Shown here: positions 1 through 6,572 of the stretch, piece by piece | How the letters are laid out: the number at the start of each line of letters is the position of its first letter | How positions within the stretch are numbered: position 1 is the first letter of the stretch | Made by a program: the position numbers and the translations under genes | Notes under the pieces: model-generated | Database searches by the model: none | What the model was told of the DNA's origin: nothing | Seen by the model: the letters and a program-made list of their open reading frames with translations, nothing else | NCBI GenBank assembly: GCA_005878325.1 | Contig: VBMR01000074.1 | Coordinates: forward strand, 1 to 12,975 | DNA length: 12,975 bases | From: Methanobacteriota archaeon | GTDB lineage: Archaea > Thermoplasmatota > Thermoplasmata > RBG-16-68-12 | Direction: 5' to 3'

Positions 1-2
1 TC

Positions 3-1010
3 TTCGCTGCCACGACACGCGAGATCGGCTCGACGCGAGAGTTCTTTCGATACATGAAAACGGAGTTCCCGAACTCCTATGTGTTCTACCTCTTCCTCAT
101 GATCATGACGATCGTCACGATTTGGTTCTCCGCCCCGACGGTCGAGTCCACAAACCCGACGATCATCACGTTCGAGTCGTACTTCCTCTTCGTCAACGGA
201 GTCGCGGTCGCGACCCTGATCTTGTACGCACCGTACCGGTTTATCCTCTACTTGCGGGAGGTGAAGCCGGATCAGGAAATCCGGCGGGATGTCTTCGCGA
301 TCATCATCGGCATCTCCGGCTTCGCGGTCGCGGAGCTCCTGTTTGAAATCGTGCTCCCCACCTATTACGGCACGATCGACCTGCGCGCCCCGGGATTCAT
401 CCTCGAGATGGGACTCATCGGGCTCATCGCCTTCGGGGTTCGCGGAAAGTCCTTTCTCCAGGACCTGATCATCCCAGAGGCAGAAGCCCACCTCCTCACG
501 AGGACCACGTATTCCCTGGACCGCGGGATCACCTACGTGGTCATGGAGCGGGACGCCACGCAAGCATTCGACATTTTCAAGGACCTCGTGACCCACGGTG
601 CGCAGGGCCTTTGCATCACCCGCCGGGCCCCGAAGGCGGTCATGACAGAATACGGGCTCGAACGCACCCCTGTCCTGTGGCTGAGCCGGGTCGCCACCGA
701 GAAAAACGCGGTCCGTCCCAGTCCGCCGGAAAACGTGGCGATGTCGATCGAACACTTCATCGAGGCGAGCGAGCGGTCCGTCGTCCTCTTGGACGGATTC
801 GAATATCTCGTTGCCCACAACGACTTCGGCTCCATCCTCGCGCTCCTCCACGACCTGAACGAGAACGTCGCGATCCGCGAGTCCATCCTCCTCGTGCCGT
901 TCGACCCGAGCGCCTTCAACGAACGGGAAATCGCCCTGATCCGTCGCGAGGTTCGCCTCTTGGGCCCGATGGCGGACGAGTTCAGTCAGGTCGCGCGCGT
1001 CACTCGATAG
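3..1010 (+). CDS. Membrane-anchored DUF835 protein (5' end outside window)
   Basis: The C-terminal half (about residues 150-310, counted from the ATG at 54) matches the archaeal DUF835 domain as I know it: a GLCITRRAP stretch at 185-193, the hallmark VVLLDGFEYLVAHNDF at 243-258, and the closing LLVPFDPSAFNEREI at 279-293. DUF835 has no settled biochemical role; it often sits at the C-terminus of membrane or signalling proteins in Thermoplasmatota and Thermococci. Four hydrophobic segments precede it (about residues 9-27, 41-66, 81-101, 114-130), so it is probably an inner-membrane protein with a cytoplasmic DUF835 domain. The frame stays open from base 3 to the ATG at 54 with 17 plausible codons of high third-position GC, no alternative start, no TATA box and no Shine-Dalgarno site. 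I therefore think the true start is upstream and the gene is 5' partial. Confident about the family, less so about the start; function unknown. Confidence 0.85.
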   Translation, partial: FAATTREIGSTREFFRYMKTEFPNSYVFYLFLMIMTIVTIWFSAPTVESTNPTIITFESYFLFVNGVAVATLILYAPYRFILYLREVKPDQEIRRDVFAIIIGISGFAVAELLFEIVLPTYYGTIDLRAPGFILEMGLIGLIAFGVRGKSFLQDLIIPEAEAHLLTRTTYSLDRGITYVVMERDATQAFDIFKDLVTHGAQGLCITRRAPKAVMTEYGLERTPVLWLSRVATEKNAVRPSPPENVAMSIEHFIEASERSVVLLDGFEYLVAHNDFGSILALLHDLNENVAIRESILLVPFDPSAFNEREIALIRREVRLLGPMADEFSQVARVTR

Positions 1011-1025
1011 GCGACGAGCCAAAGA

Positions 1026-1033
1026 CTTTTATC
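1026..1033 (+). promoter_or_regulatory. TATA box of the thioredoxin gene
   Basis: CTTTTATC preceded by an A-rich stretch (AAAGA at 1021-1025). Its centre lies about 26 bp before the ATG at 1056, exactly where an archaeal TATA box should lie for a leaderless transcript, and no Shine-Dalgarno site intervenes. It falls just after the DUF835 stop codon. Confidence 0.65.
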
Positions 1034-1055
1034 GCGACGCTCCGTAGGTCCTGTC

Positions 1056-1466
1056 ATGGAGGATCCGGAACTAGCGGCGATCCGGGCCCGGAAGCTCGAG
1101 AAGCTGCTCGCAGAGCGCGCGACCGTGCCGGTACCCTCGAACGCATGGGCAGGGCCGATTCATCTCACAGACGCCACCTTCGACACCGAGATCCGAAAGC
1201 CGGGCTTGACCCTCGTCGATTTCTGGGCCGAGTGGTGTGGTCCGTGTCATCGCGTCGCGCCGGTCTTGGAGGACATCGCGAAAGCCCGGACCGGACGTCT
1301 GCGCCTCGCCAAATTGAACATCGACGAGAACCCGCGGACCCCGTCGCGGTTCCATATCACGTCGATCCCCACGATGCTCCTCTTCAAAGACGGACGTCTG
1401 GTCGACGGAATCGTCGGTGCGGTCCCCAAGGCGGAGATCGAGGCGGTCCTCGCCCCATGGTCGTAA
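1056..1466 (+). CDS. Thioredoxin with archaeal N-terminal helical extension
   Basis: A 136-residue thioredoxin-fold protein, presumably a cytoplasmic disulfide reductant. The redox motif WCGPC is at residues 60-64, after VDFWAEW, and the cis-proline loop SIPT is at 103-106, followed by MLLFKDG. Classical thioredoxins are about 105-110 residues. The surplus is a charged N-terminal segment (about residues 1-25, EDPELAAIRARKLEKLLAE) predicted to be an amphipathic helix. The ATG at 1056 is favoured because a TATA box lies about 26 bp upstream, which makes the message leaderless. It is transcribed separately from the DUF835 gene and converges on the mrp gene with 27 bp between stop codons. Confident about the family; the physiological partner (thioredoxin reductase or a target) is not visible here. 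Confidence 0.93.
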   Translation: MEDPELAAIRARKLEKLLAERATVPVPSNAWAGPIHLTDATFDTEIRKPGLTLVDFWAEWCGPCHRVAPVLEDIAKARTGRLRLAKLNIDENPRTPSRFHITSIPTMLLFKDGRLVDGIVGAVPKAEIEAVLAPWS

Positions 1467-1493
1467 GACGAGAGCAAGCGCGGGCGAGGCGGA

Positions 1494-2369
1494 TCACTTG
1501 GCGAGCGGTCCGGTCGGTCGGGGCTTCGCCTCTTTCAGCCGCGGCCGCAGGTTCTTCACGATCTCGCGGAAGGCCTTCGCGGCGTCGGAATCCGGGATCT
1601 CGAGGACGAACGGCCGGCCGGCGTCCCCTCCGACCACGATCCGTGGATCCAAGGGAATCCGCCCGAGGAAGGGCAGCCCAAGTTCCTTGGCCGCAGCCTC
1701 CCCGCCTCCCATTTTGAAGATGTCCGTCTGCTTCCCGCAGTGCGGGCAAACGAACCCGCTCATGTTCTCGATCACGCCGAGGATGTCCATCTTCACGGCC
1801 TTCGCGAAGGCGATCGACTTCCGGACGTCCAGGAGGGAGACCTCTTGTGGCGTCGTCACGACGACGGCGCCGTCCGCATCCGGGATTTCCTGGGCGATGC
1901 TCAGGGGCTCGTCGCTCGTCCCCGGTGGCAGGTCGATGACCAAGTAATCGAGGTCGCCCCACTCCACGTCCGAGAGCATCTGTTTGAGCGCCTTGATCTT
2001 CAGGGGACCGCGCCAGACCACCGCGGTGTCTCGGTCGATCATCTGGGCCATCGAGATGACGCGGACATCGGCCGGACCGATCGTGGGGGTGAGGCCGGTC
2101 GCCGTCGCCTTGACCTGTGCATCCTCGACCCCCATGAGTTTCGCGATGTCCGGACCCGTGACATCCGCGTCGACGAGGCCGACCGTGCCCTCTTCCGCGA
2201 GGAGGCACGCCAGGTTCGCGGCGACACTGGTCTTGCCGACCCCCCCTTTGCCCGACATGACGACAATCTTGTGCTTGATGCGGGACATGCGTTGCGCCAT
2301 CTTCATGCGCTCGCGCATCGCCGCCATGATGTGAGGCGGAATCTGGGCCGTCTCGAGCTCTTCTGCCAC
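1494..2369 (-). CDS. mrp: Mrp/NBP35-family iron-sulfur cluster carrier ATPase
   Basis: A 291-residue deviant-Walker P-loop ATPase of the Mrp/ApbC/Nbp35 family, which binds a labile Fe4S4 cluster and passes it to cytoplasmic apoproteins. The Walker A loop SGKGGVGKTS is at residues 39-48 with the family's signature lysine, then DADVTGPDI at 67-75, Walker B-like VIDLPPGTSDEP at 144-155, and the cluster-ligating CPHC at 208-211 after GVIENMSGF. It lacks both the N-terminal DUF59 domain of bacterial Mrp and the N-terminal four-cysteine ferredoxin motif of eukaryotic Nbp35, which is usual in archaea. The start is a GTG preceded by GAGGTGA (2374-2380) with 4 nt spacing. A TATA box upstream implies a leader of about 17 nt. 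Its likely clients include Fe-S enzymes such as complex I, but that link is inference. Confidence 0.95.
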   Translation of the reverse strand: MAEELETAQIPPHIMAAMRERMKMAQRMSRIKHKIVVMSGKGGVGKTSVAANLACLLAEEGTVGLVDADVTGPDIAKLMGVEDAQVKATATGLTPTIGPADVRVISMAQMIDRDTAVVWRGPLKIKALKQMLSDVEWGDLDYLVIDLPPGTSDEPLSIAQEIPDADGAVVVTTPQEVSLLDVRKSIAFAKAVKMDILGVIENMSGFVCPHCGKQTDIFKMGGGEAAAKELGLPFLGRIPLDPRIVVGGDAGRPFVLEIPDSDAAKAFREIVKNLRPRLKEAKPRPTGPLAK

Positions 2370-2373
2370 GGAT

Positions 2374-2380
2374 TCACCTC
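2374..2380 (-). promoter_or_regulatory. Shine-Dalgarno site of mrp
   Basis: On the minus strand it reads GAGGTGA, ending 4 nt before the GTG start at 2369. It fixes the start codon and shows this organism uses SD-led as well as leaderless initiation. Confidence 0.7.
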
Positions 2381-2408
2381 GTGCGATCGAGCCTCACTCG
2401 GGTGGGAC

Positions 2409-2416
2409 TATAAAAT
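2409..2416 (-). promoter_or_regulatory. TATA box of mrp
   Basis: On the minus strand it reads ATTTTATA, in the 54 bp between the metallopeptidase stop and the mrp start. The centre is about 43 bp before the GTG, which predicts transcription starting near 2386 and a leader of roughly 17 nt carrying the SD site. It suggests mrp has its own promoter rather than relying only on read-through from the gene upstream. Confidence 0.6.
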
Positions 2417-2423
2417 GTTGCGG

Positions 2424-3161
2424 TTAGGATGGGCTGGCCGACTGGGCCATCAGTCTCGCAAGACTCTTCACTTCGGCGATGAACGCCCGCGGCGCCGGAT
2501 CCTTGGGAAGGTTCGCGTAGAAGGCGACGAAGCCGTCGACCGTCTCGAAGCCTGACGCGCGATCGAACGCTCGCGCGCGGTCCCACAACGGGTCGTCCCC
2601 GGTGATGAGCCGATGCCGCACCAGGTTGCCGACGGCAAAGCCGTTGCTCGCGGCTAGCCCGAGATTCTGCCAGCGGTCCTTGCCTCGCGCGTTCACGTTG
2701 TTGTCGACCCAACCCGCGAAGAATTCGTAGGCGCGCCGGCCTCCGGTTCCATTGAAGACGGGGAACGCGAGATCGTCGGCGTAGATGTCTTGGATATGGT
2801 TGAACGCCTGTCCGAACGCCTCCTCGGCCCCCTTCGGAATCGCGACTTCCTTCTCCATTGCGGCGTACACCGCGAGGCTATGGGAGGCGTGACCCTCCTC
2901 CGTCCGGAGCATGTGTCCGAACTCGTGGGCGATGAGGCCGTCGAGCAAGCCCGACTCGACGGCTTGCACGGAGACGAACAGCGTGTGGCGGTCCTCCAGG
3001 GATTTCGACGCCCCCATGATCGGCATGGCCACGATCTCGGCCGTCACAGGATTCCGGAGCCGATGCTTCCGTTCGTCGTAGCGACGTTCGACTTCCGCGA
3101 ATGCGGCCTCGACCTTCCGGTTGCCGCCGCGGCCCGCCCGGTCCACAACCGCCACCAGCAC
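2424..3161 (-). CDS. Putative HEFGH zinc metallopeptidase, family not recognised
   Basis: About 245 residues from the chosen GTG at 3161. It carries HEFGH at residues 79-83, within GLIAHEFGHML, the zinc-binding and catalytic motif of zincin peptidases. Some 40 residues later comes NHIQDIYADD (121-130). The DxxxD spacing at D125/D129 resembles the ExxAD third-ligand motif of gluzincins with Asp in place of Glu. I see no signal peptide or transmembrane helix, so it is probably cytoplasmic. The start rests on a CTTATC TATA-like box about 27 bp upstream (leaderless); GTGs at 3155 and 3146 are alternatives. The open frame runs far upstream across the malic enzyme, but that stretch is antisense shadow. 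It is divergent from the malic enzyme gene and followed by mrp on the same strand after 54 bp. Substrate and exact family are unknown; inactivity cannot be excluded. Confidence 0.8.
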   Translation of the reverse strand: MLVAVVDRAGRGGNRKVEAAFAEVERRYDERKHRLRNPVTAEIVAMPIMGASKSLEDRHTLFVSVQAVESGLLDGLIAHEFGHMLRTEEGHASHSLAVYAAMEKEVAIPKGAEEAFGQAFNHIQDIYADDLAFPVFNGTGGRRAYEFFAGWVDNNVNARGKDRWQNLGLAASNGFAVGNLVRHRLITGDDPLWDRARAFDRASGFETVDGFVAFYANLPKDPAPRAFIAEVKSLARLMAQSASPS

Positions 3162-3185
3162 GACCCGATCGACACACCCGCTCAG

Positions 3186-3191
3186 GATAAG
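3186..3191 (-). promoter_or_regulatory. TATA-like box of the metallopeptidase gene
   Basis: CTTATC on the minus strand, centred about 27 bp before the GTG at 3161. It is weaker than the other TATA boxes in the window, but its position fits a leaderless start. Confidence 0.4.
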
Positions 3192-3192
3192 G

Positions 3193-3219
3193 TTTGGTCT
3201 CCTTGCAGGGCGGACCAAA
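3193..3219. promoter_or_regulatory. Inverted repeat between divergent promoters, candidate operator
   Basis: A perfect 7 bp inverted repeat, TTTGGTC at 3193-3199 and GACCAAA at 3213-3219, with a 13 bp spacer. The arm centres are 20 bp apart, about two helical turns. It lies exactly between the minus-strand TATA-like box (3186-3191) and the plus-strand TATA box (3222-3227). A dimeric regulator here could affect both the metallopeptidase and malic enzyme genes. The repeat is visible; its function is inferred. Confidence 0.45.
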
Positions 3220-3221
3220 AG

Positions 3222-3227
3222 TTTATG
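3222..3227 (+). promoter_or_regulatory. TATA box of the malic enzyme gene
   Basis: TTTATG preceded by AAAAG. Its centre is about 49 bp before the chosen GTG at 3273, which predicts transcription from near 3250 and a short leader holding a GGTG Shine-Dalgarno site (3264-3267). The in-frame ATG at 3225 overlaps this box and so is unlikely to be the start. Confidence 0.55.
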
Positions 3228-3272
3228 GACGCTCGTTTGCTCATCCGCTCCAATCGCCCTTCTGGTGTCGCC

Positions 3273-4664
3273 GTGGTGGACCCGAAGCGTTCCGATCGAA
3301 AGCCCGCCAAGGTTCCGAGCCCCGAGGAAGTCGACGAGAACCTGAAAAAGGCGAATCTCCCGAAGGAACAGTCCGCGAAGTATCATCCCTACTACCAGGG
3401 GAAGATCGAGGTCGTTCCCCGGGTGCCGGTTCGGAGCTTCAACGATTTCGCGATCTGGTACACGCCGGGAGTCGCCCAGCCGTGTCTCGACATCCACGCG
3501 GACCCGGAGAAGGTCTGGAGCCTCACGAACAAATGGAATCAGGTCGCTGTCGTCACGGATGGCACGCGGGTCCTCGGCCTCGGGGACATCGGTCCGGAGG
3601 CCGGCCTTCCCGTCATGGAGGGCAAGGCCCTGTTGTTCAAGTACCTCGGCGGGGTCGACGCGTTCCCCGTCCCCCTCGCGACGAAGGATCCGGAGAAGAT
3701 CATCGAGACGGTCAAGCTCATCACCCCTGCCTTCGGTGGCGTGAATCTGGAGGACATCGCCCAGCCGAAGTGCTTTGGCATCCTGGATCGTCTCCGGAAG
3801 GAATGCGAGATCGCCGTGTGGCATGACGACCAGCAAGGAACCGCGACGATCAACGTCGCGGGGGTCATCAATGCCCTGAAGGTCGTCGGGAAGAAGATCC
3901 GGGACGTGCAGATTACCCTGATCGGCGCGGGGGCCTCCAACATCCGGACGGCGAAGCTGCTCATCGCCGCCGGGGCGAAGGCGGAGCACGTGATCCTCGT
4001 CGACTCGAAGGGGATCGTCGGTCGACATCGGAAGGACGTCGAGGCGGCCGCGGAGGATTTCGGAGAGAAGTGGGAGCTCGCGCAGATCACGAACGGGGAC
4101 GGCCGGACCGGAGGGATTGCCGAGGCACTCACCGGAGTGGACGTCGCCATCGCGGCGTCGAAGCCGGGGCCGGGAGTCATCAAGAAGGAGTGGGTCGGCT
4201 CCATGGCGGACGATTCCATCTTGTTCGTGATCGCGAATCCCGTGCCCGAAATCTGGCCTTGGGAGGCCGCGGAGGCCGGCGCCCGCGTGATCGCCACGGG
4301 TCGCTCGGACTTCCCCAATCAGGTCAACAACAGCCTCGGCTTTCCGGGGATCTTCCGTGGCACGCTGGACGTTCGAGCGAAGACCATCACGGACGAAATG
4401 TGTATTGCCGCCGCGGAGGAACTCGCCCGAGTGGCGGAGGAACGGGGACTCGATGAGACCCACATCGTCCCCACGATGGACGAGCTGGACGTGTTCGCCC
4501 GCGAGGCCGCCGCGGTCGGAATGAAGGCGATCGAGCAGGGAATCGCCCGCGTCCAGAAGAGCCGCAAAGAGCTGTTCGAGGGGGCCCTGGCTCTGATCCG
4601 GCGGGCCCGCGAAGAGACGAAGTTCCTCATGCAGGATGGCTTCATCCGCCCTCCCCCTCCCTGA
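3273..4664 (+). CDS. Malic enzyme (NAD(P)-dependent, oxaloacetate-decarboxylating, short form)
   Basis: A 463-residue cytoplasmic enzyme that oxidatively decarboxylates malate to pyruvate and CO2 with NAD(P)+, linking the citric acid cycle to pyruvate. The N-terminal domain has the catalytic tyrosine region WYTPGVAQPC (tyrosine at 63) and PVMEGKALLFK with the catalytic lysine at 118. FGGVNLEDIAQPKCF and WHDDQQGTA (H184, D185, D186) supply metal and substrate ligands. The Rossmann loop IGAGASN is at 217-223, and SDFPNQVNNSLGFPG closes the active site. The length fits archaeal and short bacterial forms; the phosphotransacetylase-like domain of MaeB is absent. The start is the GTG with GGTG 5 nt upstream, the same spacing as in mrp; GTG 3276 and ATG 3225 are alternatives. 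Cofactor preference cannot be fixed by eye. It converges on the DUF4184 gene with 17 bp between stops. Confidence 0.95.
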   Translation: MVDPKRSDRKPAKVPSPEEVDENLKKANLPKEQSAKYHPYYQGKIEVVPRVPVRSFNDFAIWYTPGVAQPCLDIHADPEKVWSLTNKWNQVAVVTDGTRVLGLGDIGPEAGLPVMEGKALLFKYLGGVDAFPVPLATKDPEKIIETVKLITPAFGGVNLEDIAQPKCFGILDRLRKECEIAVWHDDQQGTATINVAGVINALKVVGKKIRDVQITLIGAGASNIRTAKLLIAAGAKAEHVILVDSKGIVGRHRKDVEAAAEDFGEKWELAQITNGDGRTGGIAEALTGVDVAIAASKPGPGVIKKEWVGSMADDSILFVIANPVPEIWPWEAAEAGARVIATGRSDFPNQVNNSLGFPGIFRGTLDVRAKTITDEMCIAAAEELARVAEERGLDETHIVPTMDELDVFAREAAAVGMKAIEQGIARVQKSRKELFEGALALIRRAREETKFLMQDGFIRPPPP

Positions 4665-4681
4665 GGCGACCGTTCGGGTTC

Positions 4682-5263
4682 TCAGTTCGCACGAGCCCGC
4701 GAGGCGCCCGCCTCACGAACCTGTCGGGACGGCCGCCACCAATACGTATACAGAAGGTATCCGAACAGGGGACCGAATAGGACGGTCGACGCAACGTCGG
4801 CCAGGGGTTGCAGTCGCCAATAGAAAATCAAGGAGTCCGGCGCGAAGGGGGCGAAGAGACGGAACGTGGCGTGGAACGGGACGTCGATCAGGACGTGGGA
4901 GAGGGTCCCGAGCCATACGGACGCCAGGGTGACGGGCCACGACCTCCGAGCCAGGAAGTCTTGGTTCGCAAAGCGGCTCCAGAGGCCCGACGGCCACCGC
5001 CGGTTCATCCATCGGAGGAGGGGGCGCACGAGGAGGACGGTCCCCACCAGGGCGACGACGAAGTCGAGGGTGAGGGCCCCGAACAAGGAGTGGGTCAGGT
5101 CCCGCTGGAAATTGTAAATGGCGTCGTTGTAAACGAGGTTGAAGTACGGCTCGAACAGGTCTGGAATGCAGGCGCCGACCGTGAGAGCCACGAAATCGAA
5201 TCGACGCGGCCATTTCATCCAGAGGGGCCACACCACGACGGGATGAAACGCGGTAAAGGGCAA
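4682..5263 (-). CDS. DUF4184-type integral membrane protein
   Basis: A 193-residue hydrophobic protein that starts with MPFTAFHPVVVWPL, the typical opening of DUF4184 proteins, which are related to the YdjM/YbcI membrane 'metal-dependent hydrolase' group. Polar residues recur in its membrane segments: H7, PD at 34-35, DLTHSLFG at 55-62, and SHVLIDVPFH at 122-131. These could form a metal site (H7, D35, H58, H123, D127, H131), though no activity is established for the family. There are about four or five membrane helices and a basic tail. The start is a TTG with GGTGA ending 6 nt upstream, and it gives the canonical N-terminus. It lies alone between the malic enzyme (convergent) and the GVGIG/protease unit (divergent), so context offers no clue to its role. 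Confidence 0.85.
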   Translation of the reverse strand: MPFTAFHPVVVWPLWMKWPRRFDFVALTVGACIPDLFEPYFNLVYNDAIYNFQRDLTHSLFGALTLDFVVALVGTVLLVRPLLRWMNRRWPSGLWSRFANQDFLARRSWPVTLASVWLGTLSHVLIDVPFHATFRLFAPFAPDSLIFYWRLQPLADVASTVLFGPLFGYLLYTYWWRPSRQVREAGASRARAN

Positions 5264-5313
5264 CGAGAGTCACCGTCTGCCTAGCGTCGGGGCGTCCTCG
5301 GAATACGAGTATG

Positions 5314-5321
5314 CCTTTTAG
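5314..5321 (-). promoter_or_regulatory. Possible TATA box of the DUF4184 gene
   Basis: CTAAAAGG on the minus strand, about 55 bp before the TTG start, which would give a leader near 29 nt with the GGTGA site. It is weak and off the TTTTAT consensus of the window. The ~150 bp gap between this gene and the next (5264-5416) holds nothing else I can identify apart from the two promoters. Confidence 0.25.
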
Positions 5322-5384
5322 GGGGCACGAATTTGGACCTTGCCCGAAATCCATTCGGAGCCGCCATATGAACCTGCCGACGAC

Positions 5385-5390
5385 TTTATT
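5385..5390 (+). promoter_or_regulatory. TATA box of the GVGIG/protease unit
   Basis: TTTATT, preceded by CGAC. Its centre is about 29 bp before the ATG at 5417 but only 17 bp before the ATG at 5405. That favours 5417 as the start, with a leader of only a few nucleotides. Confidence 0.5.
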
Positions 5391-5416
5391 GTCCGAGGAC
5401 GTGTATGGAGGGACGA

Positions 5417-5629
5417 ATGGAATCGGTGGAAGACGTCAAGCGCCGGCATGAGGCCCGCATCATGAAGGTGCGCGGCGTCGTCGGCGTGGGCATCGGCCAG
5501 AAGGACGGCAAGGAGACGATTCGGATTTACGTCCAAGAGGACCTGCCCAAGATCCGCACGAAGTTGCCGGAGTCCCTGGACGACATTCCGGTCGAGATCG
5601 TCGTGACGGGGTCGTTCCGGGCCCTGTGA
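5417..5629 (+). CDS. Small GVGIG-domain protein, homologous to the protease prodomain-like region
   Basis: A 70-residue protein without signal peptide, membrane helix or cysteine. After a charged helix (about residues 2-17, VEDVKRRHEARIM) it has VRGVVGVGIGQK at 18-29, then a strand IRIYVQEDLP at 35-44, LPESLDDIPVEIVV at 50-63 and a final TGSFRAL. The same order of elements is seen in residues 30-87 of the serine protease encoded 10 bp downstream (NVVGVGIGRK, ALKVYVKQK, IPPEIEGVRTDI, AGEF), so the two are paralogous domains. Comparable small proteins occur in many bacteria and archaea without a known function. A stand-alone copy beside the protease could act as an inhibitor, chaperone or adaptor; this is inference. 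The start at 5417 fits the TATA box and has GGAGG 5 nt upstream; ATG 5405 would add four residues. Confidence 0.85.
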   Translation: MESVEDVKRRHEARIMKVRGVVGVGIGQKDGKETIRIYVQEDLPKIRTKLPESLDDIPVEIVVTGSFRAL

Positions 5630-5633
5630 GGAG
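5628..5633 (+). promoter_or_regulatory. Shine-Dalgarno site of the serine protease gene
   Basis: GAGGAG overlapping the stop codon (5627-5629) of the small upstream gene and ending 6 nt before the GTG at 5640. It fixes the start codon and points to translational coupling of the two genes. Confidence 0.65.
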
Positions 5634-5639
5634 CGGTCC

Positions 5640-6572
5640 GTGTCCAATGCGGATGACGCGAAGACCGTGTGCGAGTGCCAGCTGATGGGCCTCGAACGGG
5701 AAGGGATCGCGCCGTCCACGAATCCGAACGTGGTCGGGGTCGGCATCGGACGAAAGACGGTGCGCGGGGTCGCGACCCAAGAGGTCGCCCTCAAGGTGTA
5801 TGTGAAGCAGAAAATCCATCCCCTCCTCGTGCGGGACGGGGAAGTCATCCCGCCGGAGATCGAAGGGGTGCGCACGGACATCGAAGAGGCGGGCGAGTTC
5901 TCGATCTGGCGGCCGATCCCGCCGATCTACCAGCGCAAGGTGCGGCCCGCGATGGGCGGCGTCTCGATCGGCCACTACGCGATCACGGCGGGCACGCTCG
6001 GATGCCTCGTCAAGGATGCCGGGGAGACGTTCATCCTGTCGAACAATCACGTCCTCGCGAACGAGAACCGCGGGGCGGAGGGCGATCCGATCCTGCAACC
6101 GGGCCGCTTCGACGGCGGCAAGCCGGACCGGGACGTCATCGGACGGCTCGACACGTTTGTCGCGGTCGACCCGGACGGCCCGAACCTCGTCGACACCGCG
6201 ATCGCCTCCCCGTTCGACCCTCGGGACGTGACGCCGGACATCTTGGGCATCGGGCGCCTGCGCGGCACGAAGGACGCGACCCTCGACGAGAAGGTGATGA
6301 AGGCGGGCCGCACGACCCGGCGCACGGATGGGACGGCAGTCGACGTGAGCGCGACCTTGCGGGTCGGCTATCAGACCGGGTCTTACGTCTTCACAGACCA
6401 AATGGTCATCAAGGGGGAGCGGGGCGCCTTCAGCGCGGGAGGGGACAGCGGGAGCGCGATCGTTTCGTTCGATGGGAAGGCGGTGGGCCTTCTGTTCGCG
6501 GGCTCCCCCTTCTTCACCGTCTCGAACAAGATGACGAATGTCGAGAAGGCCTTGGACGTGAAGGTCGTCTGA
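5640..6572 (+). CDS. Trypsin/chymotrypsin-fold serine protease with N-terminal GVGIG domain, cytoplasmic
   Basis: A 310-residue protein with a readable Ser protease triad: His137 in ILSNNHVLAN, Asp185 in NLVDTAIA, and Ser270 in SAGGDSGSAIV, the GDSGS nucleophile motif. The wording around His (SNNHVLANEN...GDPILQPG) is typical of a widespread, poorly characterised prokaryotic trypsin-like family that I recall as resembling plant NAL1-type proteases. Residues 30-87 form an N-terminal domain that repeats the small upstream protein's pattern. No signal peptide, membrane helix or PDZ domain is seen, so it should act in the cytoplasm, which is unusual for this fold. The start is the GTG at 5640 with GAGGAG ending 6 nt upstream. 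It is co-transcribed with the small gene (10 bp gap), and its stop abuts the dinB stop. The substrate is unknown. Confident that it is a protease-family member and probably active. Confidence 0.9.
   Translation: MSNADDAKTVCECQLMGLEREGIAPSTNPNVVGVGIGRKTVRGVATQEVALKVYVKQKIHPLLVRDGEVIPPEIEGVRTDIEEAGEFSIWRPIPPIYQRKVRPAMGGVSIGHYAITAGTLGCLVKDAGETFILSNNHVLANENRGAEGDPILQPGRFDGGKPDRDVIGRLDTFVAVDPDGPNLVDTAIASPFDPRDVTPDILGIGRLRGTKDATLDEKVMKAGRTTRRTDGTAVDVSATLRVGYQTGSYVFTDQMVIKGERGAFSAGGDSGSAIVSFDGKAVGLLFAGSPFFTVSNKMTNVEKALDVKVV

Noticed and set aside
2409..2415. TATAAAA read as a plus-strand promoter.
   Set aside because: No plus-strand gene follows; read on the minus strand it is well placed for mrp.
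3168..3182. ILSGC just before the chosen metallopeptidase start, resembling a lipobox.
   Set aside because: No start codon and hydrophobic stretch precede it in a way that would make a signal peptide, and the TATA-like box overlaps the region.
2790..3272. Plus-strand extension of the malic enzyme to 2790.
   Set aside because: It is antisense to the HEFGH peptidase and the malic enzyme homology begins only after about 3300.
3162..4463. Minus-strand open frame extending the metallopeptidase upstream across the malic enzyme gene (679 codons in total).
   Set aside because: It is antisense to a clearly recognisable malic enzyme, is rich in Arg/Asp/Gly as expected of GC-rich shadow frames, and a TATA-like box supports the start near 3161.
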